A stretch of 64,000 bases of DNA. It comes from Phallusia mammillata (taxonomy: Eukaryota > Chordata > Ascidiacea > Phlebobranchia > Ascidiidae). The DNA is taken from the NCBI GenBank assembly GCA_003260075.1, contig QLIY01000851.1, positions 1 through 64,000 of the forward strand, given 5' to 3'. Shown here in pieces: positions 1-11,347 of the stretch (its first letter is position 1; each line of letters opens with the position of its first letter). Under the pieces are notes generated by a model. It had not been told where the DNA came from, did not search any database, and was given only the letters and a program-made list of their open reading frames with translations. The translations under genes and the position numbers were made by a program.

Positions 1-15
1 TTTGCGTTTCCGCAG

Positions 16-2493
16 TTGTTGCAAGAATATCGCTCACACAATCGACCAAAACCGTTGAGCAGCAAAAACAATACAATGTTGATTGTATTTCATATGGATC
101 CCCAATACCAAATGTTGAATGGAAAAGGTTTTGTTATTTATTGTAAAAGAATCAGTTTGTTTGAAATCTTTGTATTTTTGTTTGCTAAAGAAATGGAATT
201 TTGGTTGGCAACTACGAATCTGCTCCCATTTACACGAGTGTGGTAAATGAAAACACATACTCCAGAACAACACGACTCCACATTCTTGTCAACGATGTGT
301 CATACTCAGGGATTTACATTTGCACAACAGATAACGAAAACGTTGAAGAAAAAGAGAAAACATTAAATGTTACAAGTAGTTATTTACCTCTGTTAACACC
401 TAAACTAAACATTTTCTCGTAAAAACCATTTTATAGTTGCAGCCAACATTTCCATCACACCAGTGAACAAAGTTTTTATGTTGCCGGGATTGTTTAACGT
501 CAGTTGTGAATCATACGGATATCCGTTACCGGTTACCAACTGGATAAGGTTAAGTTAAATATACATATTCAAAGATGTTAAACCGATAATAACCTAAGCC
601 TTCTAGGAATGGAACGTCATTTGGTTTGCCGAACAACATTTCTATTTACCAGCATCGGATGACAAGTGGTGAATACAAATCAGTATCTCATCTGTATTTT
701 AACGATTCGACAATTATACAAATGGGAGAATACAAATGTAAAGCAACAAATGTTAATACGAGCGGTGTGGTGGCAGTCTTTCAGGCACAAGGTTGGCCAT
801 GTTCTTTATAGTGTCTAATGGTTGTACTAATATTGCTGTTTTTCTAGTGAAAGCAAACATTTCGACCACCAGAAGTGAAACAATAATTTTGGAAGATGAG
901 TCGCACAACATAACTTGCACCTCTTTCGGTTTTCCCACTCCTAATCTTTATTGGAGCAAGTAGGTTCTCGTGCATCGTATCTTGTAACAAAATTATCTAG
1001 CTTAAGGTTTACCATATTTGGAGTGGGTCAACTTCCTGACACTTTTAATAAATACTAGTGATGGGACGATACCAGGTTTTGAAGCGAGTACCGATACCCA
1101 GTACGAGTACTATATGTATATACCTTCGATACCGAGTTACCGAGTACTTAAGTGTAGTGTTGTATATCACTGGCTAATTTATTTACCATGGTCGGGTTAC
1201 AGGCGTGCACACACACATGGCGAAAAATGTAATCTCCACGTGATAGCGAAAAAGATATACGTAAACTGGCGGAACCTTTTTCCAATTTTGTGCTGTCCGA
1301 AGCAAATATTGGCATAAAGTTGCCCGTATTCTTATGGTGTATATCGGCCTTTGATACTCGCACGTTGGTATCGAAAACTGAGACAAAATATTTCGATACC
1401 GAGTACGAGTATCGATACCACTGAAATCGTTCGATACCATCGATACCGAGTACCGAATACCGAGTACCGGATACTCGTCCCATCACTTATTAATACCTTT
1501 CACGAAATCAAATTGACGCCATATTACATTTTTAGCTTTGTATGTCAAAAAAACGTATGTACAACATTAAACACTAACTGTTTAAAAATTCTTAACCCCT
1601 AAATATGTAAGAAATCAACCAGTAGGTTTTAAGTATTAACTAGATGAGTTATATGCCTCCCAGCTTTGATTACACCGGGAAGGCAATTTCGGCCACTTTG
1701 AAAAATTGTAGTAAACTAAATGCTAAAATTACGGATATTGGGAGTGTGTTTTAAAAAAAATATTGTCGGGCACAGATTTGACACCCGATTTTCGGACGTC
1801 TACTAAACCTAGTCAAGCAGCAATTGCATGTTTGATGTCTATAAATATTTTACTGGCTCAAAGCGCCTAAACTATGGTTACATGACAGCTGTAGCGCTAC
1901 TGCAAGTCACCTTGGCTTAATTTTATTTATTTATTTTCTATCTACATCACAGGCGTTCCACGTACACCACAACAGACTCAAATAGGTCAGTTCACCAACA
2001 AATTGTTCCCATTAGTCACTATCAGACAACGTCGGTGTTGTATTTGCGAAAACCTTTTATTGAAGAATCAGGTGAATACGAATGTCGTGTCAACAACTCA
2101 GTGGGTGATGGTGATGTTTCAGCTAAGACAAACATAAAAGGTTAGTATGTTACCTACCATTGAGTTACAGTGTTATGCTGACTCCGGTAACTATATGTTT
2201 CAGTTGGACCTTATTTTGTTTCTAAAATGAAATCGGAAGTTTTCAAGCAATCGCAAACGTTTGTGTGCACGTTTGGTGGAATTCCTTCGACCATTGTCAA
2301 TTGGAAAATTAACGGCCATATGATTGACAATGCCACTAAAACTCCAACTAAAATTACCCAAATGCCTTCGGACAATTCCGACCGAATTGTGTCAAACTTA
2401 CTTATCTCCAGTTCAGTTATATTTGGTTCAAACTCAACAGTTGTGTGTTGGGCAAATAGTTCTTTTGCATCATCGAAACTAAGAAAGATGAAC
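16..2493 (+). other. Four tandem Ig-like domains of the receptor phosphatase
   Basis: Ig1 is encoded by 16-127 plus 191-375, Ig2 by 437-548 plus 607-791, Ig3 by 848-959 plus 1953-2140. Each pair splits between the C-strand Trp (VEWK, TNWIR, LYWSK) and the later D/E-x-G-x-Y-x-C motif (SGIYIC, MGEYKC, SGEYEC), with the same phase-2 intron in all three. Ig4 is a single exon from 2204 with TFVC, VNWK and TVVC. The repeated exon-pair architecture indicates tandem duplication of an Ig module. The Ig3 internal intron was enlarged by a MITE. Confidence 0.88.
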
Positions 2494-5400
2494 GGGGGGG
2501 GGGTAGTCGTAAAGCTGTTTATATGTTGGTGCTCAAAGAGATACAAAAAGCTATATTTAACTATACTTGTTAGTCTTTAGAAACGAATGCTTTTGTGTTG
2601 TCTAGATTTCCTGTCTTCCAATGGAACATATTTTACGTGGCCAAACACCACCAACGACTTTGGTCATGCTAGAGAATATTGCAAATCGATTGGTGGCCAA
2701 TTGCCCTATATAGCTGTCCTAAACAACACCTTGCTCGACATTTTAAAAGACAAGAAAATCTGGATAGAAGGTTAGTGTGTTAAAGCTGCCTTTTGTTACA
2801 AGTGGTATTTGTTGGTGCAACTTGTAGATTTGTGCATAGATTATGCCTATTGGAAATTAATCGGTTTGACGCTGTCAAAAGTTTGTGATAAAGGTTAAAT
2901 CTGATTTGACTACTCATTCGGAGGTGAAGTTTTTTCCTGTTCTGACGGTTGTCGTGTTTCTATGAGCGCTGGTAAACGCTGTGTTCACATAGACACAAAA
3001 CACGTTTAAGAATAAGTATCAGTCTATAAATACAGCTTTGTTTTTTTTGGCCAAACTTTTTTATCAGTTTCTGTGAAATCACAGAGTAAAACATTTACAA
3101 CATACAACATTTATTTTTGCAGATTCTAACCCAGGTGGAAATACCTGTAGTACATTTCAAGTACATAACAAAAGCGTTGCTCAAGTGAACTGTTCCTTAA
3201 AAAATCATTACATATGTTTGTTTTCAGGTTTGTAATTCTGTTCTTTTAAGAAATATAGAATTCGGTGAGGTTATTAATTGCCATATAACAACAACATGTA
3301 ATGAAAATAACACTATTTTCCGTTGTTTTGTATTTTAAGTGAAAACGAATGGTAAATAATTTTAAACATCAATAACCGTCGTGCTTTTAAACGTTGCTTT
3401 ATTCAGCATTGGAAATTATCAGCACAAGCAAATGTCACTATGACCGAATCGACGTTAAATGGAAAGACATGACTGGCTACAATGGATCCATCACCTACGC
3501 TGTGACAGCAGTGAACGAGACCTGCTCTGTTAATGTCAGCAATGTTGTCACGCAACCTTCCACAAGCAACCACATCTACACAAGCACAATAGGCAACCTT
3601 ACGACAAATGTTTCTTATGAAGTTTCGGTAAGTGCTAAAGATTTAATTTGACCCTCTTTTATGCCATAGACGTTTGGAATAATGTGTATGTTTCAGTTAC
3701 GTATGTTTCCGGATGTTTGGCGACTCAGTATTCCCGCTGTTATTGGAATGACGTCAAGCATATTTAAAGGCGTCAGTGGAAACGTGTCATTAAACGGGGC
3801 AGTGTGTGAAATTGATGTCCTCATTCCGACTAATATTCTTGACTTGGTTAATGAGGTCAAGGTAGCAAAACACTTGGATAGTTTTCTAAATTATGTTTGT
3901 TTTGTATTTAAATATTAGTGGTATGTTTTGTAGCTTCACTTGGGAAAAAGAGAGTTTGATTCGGTCGAAGAACCTTCCAATTGGACTGAAATAAATTTTA
4001 CTGAAATTTCGTCAATAAAGCACAGCGAGATGATTGGTGTAAATGAAGAACTCGTGGTGAAGTTTCAACCAATCACAAACGCTTGTACAAACACGATTTT
4101 TAACGTGACTGGGAAATGTGAAATACCACCACCTGTTGAGATAAGTATGTTCTTTGTTACTTTTGGACAGAATCCAAACATTTGATCACATGATAATTAG
4201 ATCGCAGTACTTTATGTTAGGTTGGGGTTTCTTGTGATTTAATTTACGTGGAGTGAAATTACATTTAATCCTTTTGGACTTAAAAAACGCAGCTATGGGT
4301 AGTATGTGTGGGGGGGGGGGAATTGATGTCCACATACCGATTGATATTCTTGGCATGGTTGATGAGGTCAAGGTAGCAAAACACTAAAACTCAAACAGAG
4401 AAAGTTTTCTGAAGAATGTTTGTTTTGTGTTTAAATGTTAAAGCTATGTTTTGTAGCTTCACTTGGGAAGAAGAGAGTTTGATTCGATCAAAGAACCTTC
4501 CAATTGGACTGAAATAAATTTTACTGAAATTTCGTCAATAAAGCACAGCGAGATGATTGGTGTAAATGAAGAACTCGTGGTGAAGTTTCAACCAATCACA
4601 AACGCTTGTACAAACACGATTTTTAACGTGACTGGGAAATGTGAAATACCACCACCTGTTGAGATAAGTGTGTTCTTTGTTACTTTTGGACAGGATCCAA
4701 ACATTTAATCACATGATAATTAGATCGCAGTACTTTATGATAAGTTGGGGTTTATTGTGATTTAATTTACGTGGAGTGAAATTGCATTTAATCCTTTTGG
4801 ATATAAAAAAACGCAGCTATGGGTAGTATGTGTAGCTCGAATCCCACTTTATTGATTGTTTATTCAACGTGTAAAGGCAACATTACCAAAATGCTGCAGG
4901 TCGTTTGATATTGTTTTAAAAGTTAGTCAAACCAGGTTAAGAACACCAAACAGGTGTTTGATATTTTCAAAAGAGGATAAACACGGAACTAGCATATACT
5001 AATATTTGTAAGTGGAATATAATCAAAACCTACACATCGGGACAAAATTAAACTTCTAAATGTAGGGGGGGGGGCAACGTGTAAATGCAACATTACCAAA
5101 ATGCTGCAGATCTTTTGATATTGTTTTCAAAGTATGTCATATCATATTAAGAACGCTAAACAGGTGTTTGATATTTTCAAAAGAGAATAAACACGGAACT
5201 AGCATATACTAATATTTGTAAGTGGGATATAATCAAAACCTACACATCGGGACAAAATTAAACTTCTAAATGTAATGCTCAGGAAGCGTTGTGTTTACAT
5301 GAGGAGCTTGATCTATTTTGACGCTCTCTAGGAAGTAGGCGTTTAACAGCCTGTGTGTATTTTAGTCGCGACCTGTGGCAAAATCTAACACCTATAATAA

Positions 5401-8400
5401 ACACATATATTTATGATTGATATAAGCTTTTCATCCAACACGTTTTGCATTGTACGTGAACGAATATAGGTTTAACTATTAGCCTTTAAAACGCAAACAT
5501 CAGTGACGCAACAAAACTTTGGACATTTACTCAACATTTTTGTCATTTGTTCGCAGTTACTGCAGCCTCGACTTTGCCAGTAATCGCCGGTTCTGTTGCA
5601 GCTATTCTAGTGCTTCTGCTTATTTTGGTCCTGATCGTGTACTATAGGTTCGTAAAATAAAGTTTGAGAAAACTTAGGAACGACATGAGCTGTACCAAAA
5701 AATCTACTTTCGCAGAGATCGTATACGGACTAGGATTGGGGCGAAAAGAACAATTGCTCCACTTGTACGAAACTCTCCCAATCGCGCACGGGATGTTCCC
5801 ATACAACGTAAGTTTTCTTCTGTAATGTCATTTGTATGTTCTGAATTAAAACACCAACTCCCCAAATACCAAGATTTTCTTTCTTGAGATTTGACAATCT
5901 TTCTTTAGATACCAACAAATCTTTCTGTGGATTGCTTCCATAAGAATATTGGCAACTCGTTTCGGTGGAAATCTTTCATAAAGATATTTTTTTGTTTAGA
6001 TACTTCAAGGGAAGAAAGCACGAATATACTCAAGTTTTATATCGGAGAATTTTTCATCGACAGCTCAAAGAACGGTCACGCAGCTTTGAAGCAACAATTT
6101 GAAGTATGTCCTAAACATATTGCAAGGTTGCATTAACATCTGATTTAGTTCAGCAATGGTATGTAAGTACGGCAAGGCGGTCAAAATGCAGCTCTGTTAA
6201 ACCTGACCAGTGGTTAAATTATAGATTCCTTGTTCCCAGATTCAAAAGATGCACTTCACAAAATATGAAGTGTGTATTTGAATTTATTGAAAGCATGATG
6301 CTACCTAGGGGGGGGGGGGGGATTCAAAAGATACACTTTACAATATGAAGTGTGTATTTGAATTTATTGAAAGCATGATGCTACCTAGGGTTGTACGTCC
6401 ATCGAGAACAGCATGCAAACGACGAACAGACATATGTTGACCTTGGGTTCGCAGACCTCATATTTTATTAACCTCATGTTGCCCAAACCTTACACGTATA
6501 CACCACAACGAAACGTTACAACCAACTTTAGTATGAGGGAAAAAGGTTTGACAGTCGATTGAGTCTCGGTTTAGTTTAATTGTTTCCTTTTGGTTTAAGT
6601 GGGCGATTGTAATTTGATACATCAACCATGCCGCGTTTTTTTCACAACGAGTGACGCATATTAATGGTATTTGCGTTTGCAGAGAGTGAAAGAAGAATCT
6701 AAGAACTTTGCAAGCATTTACGACGCAACGGCGGAATCCAAAACGACTAAAAATCGTTACAAAAATATCATACCATGTAAGATACTGTCACGTATTTGCC
6801 AGACTTTAGGTCAGTGGTTCTCAAACTCGGTTTTACTTATTTTGCGGCTTGCACCAGACCTCAGAAAAACCCCAAACATTCCTATTTTAGCTTTCAAAGT
6901 CATAATCTTTGGTGATTTTCTTAAGGTTTCGTTTTTTTGCGGCTCCCTACACACTTAAAAAATACCATTTGTCCCCGACAACAAAAAAGTTTGAGAACCA
7001 CTGCTTCAGGTCATAACATGATGGACTGCACACTGGTAAACGTCTGCTAATCGTACGAAGTGATACAAGCCAGTTCAAGAATGTTTAACAAAGTCTATAT
7101 TTACAAGCATTTTTTTTAAACATCACAGTGTTTAGTGCGCGGACGTAATATATAATATATATTGTAATTTCTTATAGCTATTATTAAAACATTGTTCTGA
7201 CACAATGGGGAGTTAACTAGATGTGCTTAGGCCAAGTTTTTCTGTCCCAACCGAAATGCCGTATATAACCTGGCTATGATTAGCCTGTACGGCCAATTCC
7301 CAGCTGCATTGATGAGACCTTATGGCTAATACTATACGTTGTTGGTTTTTCGTAGATGACCACAACACAGTATATCTTCGTGGAGTCGACGGGAGCGATA
7401 ATAATTACATCAATGCTTCTTATGTGAAGGTTGGTCGATACTATATTGGATGCAACTAATTTAGGGTGGGACATAAAAATGGGCTCAGGCCATCGCCGGG
7501 TATTGGTTTTAGACCGAAAGTTTGGATCCTTGTTTTCCGATTAGGGCGCAGCGAAAAGATGCAATTGTGTTAAACGCATTGCAGCTGGGCGCTTTGTGTC
7601 CGAGGTGAAAAACGAAGTAAATTAGGTGCGCCATGGATAATCAAGACAGCGTAAAAACGCTAGTTAGTCCATGCAGGCCACTTCAAAAACTAACCATTTG
7701 AGTTAAAGAGGGTAGGTCTTTGCCTAGACATATAGATGCCAAAGTTAGCGTAAGCATAGATCACTTTGGATTAATGTTTTATCTGATTTTCATTGAATTT
7801 CATGATCAACGTAATAGCCCAACTGGCTCTTCTTGCATTGGTTAATCGCATTGGTGCTGCACAGGGATTTAAGGAACCGAACAAATGGATTGCTACGCAA
7901 GGACCGATTGCGAAAACTGTTGATGACTTCTGGACGATGATTTGGGAGCAAAACGTCCGAATCATAGTTATGCTTGCGAATCTCTATGAAAAAGGAAAGG
8001 TAGGCCATTTTCTGAAGTATAAATGTGTCCTGAGTCAACAAAATGATGTAAGTCCTTGTACCTATGTTTACTTTAAATAAAACAACAAATTAAAGTTTTA
8101 ACATTTTGGTGCAATACCCGAATAATATCAATTCGACAATCATTTCTTGACATTGTAACCTTGTTTCGTTGCAGTCTAAATGTGCTTTATATTGGCCTGA
8201 AGAAATCGGACAAGCCCAAAGCTATCAGCGGGTTAGCGTTAGCGTCGTTGAAGTCATACACAAAGGAAATTACATCATCCGACATATGGCAATCGAAGAA
8301 ATCAACAGCACCTACGTCTCCGTATGTGTAAGTGTCTTTAAAACTAGGAGGAAACTGACTAAATTAAGTTACTTGATATTTTAGGACCAACACCTTATCA

Positions 8401-8428
8401 CGCAATACCATTTCATAGCTTGGCCCGA

Positions 8429-8473
<45 letters not shown>

Positions 8474-11347
8474 CAAAGTGTATTGTAAGTTATGTCCATT
8501 TAGATGAAGATTCGTGTTTGTTTGATTTAAAAAAATCGTTACACAAGCTGCTTAATCATTTTAGAAAATGCTAAAGCTATACTGTTAAATAGTTCCAAAA
8601 GCAAGTTGAAATTAGACTAAAAGCTAAATATATATAGCGTCAAAGTTGACCTAAACTTAGGTTTTGGGGGGGGGGGGGTATTATTGCTTAATAGTGCTGG
8701 AGCTGGAAGAACTGGAACTTTTATTGGTTTCGATTACTTGATGAAAGAATTGAATGAAACTGGCTCGATTGATGTTTTTAAAGCGGTTGTTGGTATGAGG
8801 GAACAAAGAATGGAAATGGTTCAAACCATTGTAAGCATATGAAGCCTGGCTTAAAAAGTTATCACGCATTAAACTACAACCATATTTACAGGAGCAGTAC
8901 ATATTCATGCACAAGTTACTTGCCGAAACCGTCGCTTTTAGTGAAACCGATTTACAATTCGAGCAGTTACACGAGAAAGTGGGACAACAGAAAAGGTACC
9001 AAATGATCGAAAAATTCGAAATGGTTTAGAAGATTAAACACAACTAGCTGCAAAAACATACTCTTCGAGAGTACTCTGTATTGATAATTGCTTGAGCAAT
9101 TGTTAAATGTCTGTATTACAATCTATTTACTGCTGGTGATACTGCTATGTTTCTATTGCTACTATAGATATCAGCATGCCATTGAAATGAGTAAAGAATT
9201 CAATGACCTGAGCATTTTGTTTGGTGAATCAACTAGTTCTCAAGTAAAGATCGATAACCCGGCCAAAGTGTATTGTAAGTTATGTCCATTCAGATGCAGA
9301 TTCGTGTTTGTTTGATTTTAAAAAAAATCGTTACACAAGCTGCTTAATCATTTTAGAAATGCTAAAGCTAATCTGTTAAATAGTTCCAAAAGCAAGTTGA
9401 AATGAGACCAAAAGCTAAATATATATAGCGTCAAAGTTGACCTAAACTTAGGTTCTGGGTGGTTATTTTGGAATTAATTATATTTATGTTTAATGTTTCA
9501 GCAATAGTTACTTATTTTACAGACACATCACCAGAAGGATCTCCAGGATCACAAAGAAACGGAATTTACAAAGTTGAGGTGGGAAGCGATCGTATCTTTT
9601 CTTTGTAGCATATAAAGCGGTAATGTGAGTTCATTGTTTACCATTTTTCAGTCTTACAACCCTGCTGACCATTTAATGATTGGAGACGAACCAACCGCCG
9701 ATGGCATGGAGGCCTTTTTCAGGGTGCTGCTGCTAGAAAATACCCGATTTATCGTTCAAGTGGACCAACAAATGGTACGTTGACTTAAACAACGGGGGGG
9801 GGGAGTGCTGCTGCTAGAAAATACCGGATTTATCGTTCAAGTGGACCAACAAATGGTACGTTGACTTAAACAACCTTATGCCATAATCTGTTTTGGTTTA
9901 CTTAACTTGCAAACAACCTTAAATAACCATCTTCTTTAGTCAGCAATACAATGACGATGAGTTTTTGCCTGAAAATTATATGAGTAGTAAGCTATAATAG
10001 CCGAAATTTCTCATCTATAGCTTGTTTGTCTTAATTTTCATTCAAGGGAGACACAGTATAACTTGTTTTCTAACATTTATTACATGTATAATGGTCAAAT
10101 TGTTTCTGTGTATTGTTTGATTGATTCGTATTGGGTTTCAGTCAATGAAACACAGTAGCCTAGAACTTTTTCTCTAACATAACATGTTTTTGAAGCAAGC
10201 CACCATTTGGCCCAACCAACACGACACAATGGCACAGTACGGTGGCATTTCTCTTCAATTTATTGACGAAACGATTAATGAAGACGTAAAAGTCACCAGA
10301 ATATATATTGTGAATGAAGAACAGCAACAAAAAGTTGGTTAAACAGTTTACATACCATTGTCCTTCAAACAACAGTACATTATTCTAACTTTTTCTAGCG
10401 TCAAATATTTCTGGTCGAGTTTAACTTTTGGACAGATCAGGAAACCCCAACTGATGACTACAACATGATCCATTTTCTGTCCATGATTGAATCCTACCTT
10501 TCGGTTACTAGCGAATGCAGCATGCTATTTCTGTCCAGGTGCATACACTCATGTCTAGTTTTGCTGCGTGTTATCACTTTGCAGCAGTTGTATCAGTTGT
10601 ATGTTGATGTAGCCAGTATAAGTATCGTCTGCTATTGAATCTTAAGAAAGTAAGGCAACAATGTAATATTGAAAAACTGTTTTGTTGGTTACAGAACCGG
10701 ATTTTCCAAGTCCGTTCTTTTGTGTGCCGCCTGGAATCTTATGTCTCGCTACAGAGCGGAAAGTATGGTCGATGTGTTTAGAACAGTAAAAGATATTACT
10801 GACTCTTTGCCTGATGTACCTTTGTCGCTGGTAAGTTTTCAATGGTTTAAATTATTATGTGCCTGGTGTTTTAGATTAAATGCGCTTATTTAGTTGATAA
10901 TACATTCCTCTGCCTATTTCATTTTACATTTTTGGGCAGCATCACAATTTTTTTCAATAGCCTCCAACAGTGTGTCCACTGAGCCGAAATAAAACGTCTA
11001 GGAAGTCGAACTTGTCTGTAAAGAATCCTATCATTTTTGACTAAAAAGGAGTTTTAGAGCATATCTAACAATAGCATTAAAGTCAATACACGCCCGCATG
11101 TCGCACGAAATTTGTATTTGTGGCCGTTTGGCTGCAGGCTGTGTCTTCCAAAAAATAGAAAAAAATAACAAACTATTTTTGTCCGTGCTACAAAATATTG
11201 CCTAGGTGTTAGTTTGTGCAATGTATGAACACTATGAAAAAACTGAAGGACTTTAGGAACAATAAACGACGAATTTGTTTGTTACAGGATCAGTACAAAG
11301 CTTGTTACTCCCTCATTGCAACATACACCAACCCAATCCAAGAATAA
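16..11347 (+). CDS. Receptor protein tyrosine phosphatase (Ig x4, C-type-lectin-like, FN3, TM, tandem PTP), 5' end outside window
   Basis: Exons joined by phase: 16-127, 191-375, 437-548, 607-791, 848-959, 1953-2140, 2204-~2493, 2606-2770, 3123-3227, 3407-3627, 3697-3855, 3934-~4147 (repeated at 4457), 5557-5647, 5716-5807, 6000-6103, 6683-6776, 7356-7429, 7865-7999, 8175-8321, 8385-8429 (cut), 8695-8830, 8892-8995, 9168-9274, 9523-9578, 9652-9774, 9944-9986, 10200-10333, 10399-10538, 10695-10830, 11288-11347. The ectodomain is N-glycosylation-rich and is followed by a hydrophobic helix and a basic stop-transfer stretch. D1 shows KNRYKNI, YINASYV, WIATQGP, WPDG and [12 protein letters not shown], so it should dephosphorylate phosphotyrosine inside the cell. 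D2 is degenerate. The protein is membrane-spanning by analogy with LAR/mu-type RPTPs. Identity as an RPTP is secure; exact exon ends near the G runs are not. Several exons are disturbed by assembly artefacts. Confidence 0.9.
1057..1487. mobile_element. MITE with CGATACCGAGTAC-type internal repeats
   Basis: Inverted ends AGTGATGGGACGA (from 1057) and TCGTCCCATCACT (to 1487) match over 13 bp. The interior is rich in short repeats of the GATACCGAGTAC type near both ends. It sits in the intron splitting the Ig3 domain. A clean 8-bp target duplication is not visible, so hAT membership is only suggested. Confidence 0.65.
2494..2503. other. G run at exon end, probable assembly artefact
   Basis: Ten G bases follow the last readable codons of the Ig4 exon. 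No clear duplicate is seen here, but the run resembles the others and hides the natural exon end. Confidence 0.5.
2606..3227 (+). other. C-type-lectin-like domain of the receptor phosphatase
   Basis: Exons 2606-2770 and 3123-3227 encode a compact CTLD-like fold. The first contains [18 protein letters not shown] followed by [12 protein letters not shown] and KKIWIEG, matching the Trp/Ala/Cys helix, the (G)GxL strand and the WIG-type strand. The second has a Cys, then VNC and HYICLF, the usual C-terminal disulphide-bonded strands. At about 90 residues it is shorter than most CTLDs, and I see no EPN/QPD or WND calcium-sugar motif, so sugar binding is not supported. Neighbouring exons are phase-1 compatible, so it is part of the same transcript. 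Confidence 0.75.
3810..4834. repeat. Near-identical 500-bp direct duplication around a G run (artefact)
   Basis: About 3810-4309 and 4321-4834 are near copies separated by a run of G at 4310-4320. Both contain the same exon with only a few substitutions. The junction marks an unmerged overlap or allele more simply than a genuine exon duplication. Confidence 0.8.
4865..5275. repeat. 200-bp direct duplication around a G run (artefact)
   Basis: 4865-5064 and 5075-5275 are near copies separated by G at 5065-5074. Entirely intronic. Confidence 0.8.
6239..6388. repeat. 70-bp direct duplication around a G run (artefact)
   Basis: 6239-6307 and 6322-6388 are near identical, separated by G at 6308-6321. 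Intronic. Confidence 0.8.
6812..7003. mobile_element. hAT-type MITE, CAGTGGTTCTCAAA family
   Basis: Terminal inverted repeats CAGTGGTTCTCAAAC and GTTTGAGAACCACTG flank 192 bp. Flanking 8-mers CTTTAGGT (6804-6811) and CTTCAGGT (7004-7011) differ at one base and fit an 8-bp hAT target duplication. It lies in an intron of the phosphatase gene. Confidence 0.85.
8430..8678. other. Misplaced segment between two G runs, replacing the D1 active-site exon
   Basis: A 42-base G run (8430-8471), then 8472-8665 and a second G run (8666-8678). The enclosed segment is a near copy of 9266-9452, the end of a downstream exon plus its intron. It has been placed between the WPD-loop exon and the P-loop exon. 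Confidence 0.85.
9652..10830 (+). other. PTP domain D2, predicted pseudophosphatase
   Basis: Exons 9652-10830 follow the PTP fold ([43 protein letters not shown], then [20 protein letters not shown]). The position of the HCxxGxxR(S/T)G loop reads LFLSRTGFSKS, without the nucleophilic Cys and the glycines, and the WPD loop reads WTDQ. D2 domains of many receptor PTPs are inactive; this one appears more decayed than usual. The exon at 9722-9774 is partly repeated at 9804 after a G run. Confidence 0.8.
9722..9875. repeat. 70-bp exon-end duplication around a G run (artefact)
   Basis: The end of the D2 exon 9652-9774 and its donor are repeated at 9804-9875 after a G run at 9794-9803. Confidence 0.8.

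Larger units (their letters stand above)
3407..5647 (+). other. FN3-type region, membrane-proximal ectodomain and transmembrane helix
   Basis: Exon 3407-3627 looks like a fibronectin type III domain ([21 protein letters not shown], then [11 protein letters not shown]). Exons 3697-3855 and 3934-~4147 continue the ectodomain, with [10 protein letters not shown] and [12 protein letters not shown]. Exon 5557-5647 carries the single membrane segment: [20 protein letters not shown] followed by basic residues in the next exon. The exon at 3934 recurs nearly identically at 4457, which I attribute to assembly. Confidence 0.8.
6683..8995 (+). other. PTP domain D1, catalytic type but interrupted in this assembly
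   Basis: Motifs appear in the classical order: KNRYKNI (6683-6776), YINASYV (7356-7429), WIATQGP with FWTMIWEQ (7865-7999), a glutamine-rich strand exon (8175-8321), the WPD loop at 8419-8430 and the P-loop remainder [12 protein letters not shown] from 8695. EQYIF in 8892-8995 closes the domain. The exon holding the catalytic His-Cys would lie between the WPD loop and 8695. It is replaced by a 42-base G run and a misplaced copy of downstream intron. The acceptor at 8694 splits the Ser codon of the HCS motif, so the Cys is expected at the end of the missing exon. Confidence 0.88.

Noticed and set aside
3934..4666. Tandem duplicated exon in the phosphatase ectodomain
   Set aside because: The two copies are near identical including intron DNA and are joined by a G run, as at many other sites; assembly duplication explains it better.
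5908..5942. Acceptor-like TTTAG at 5908 as start of the juxtamembrane exon
   Set aside because: It runs into a stop within about 11 codons; the acceptor ending at 5999 gives an open, in-phase exon.
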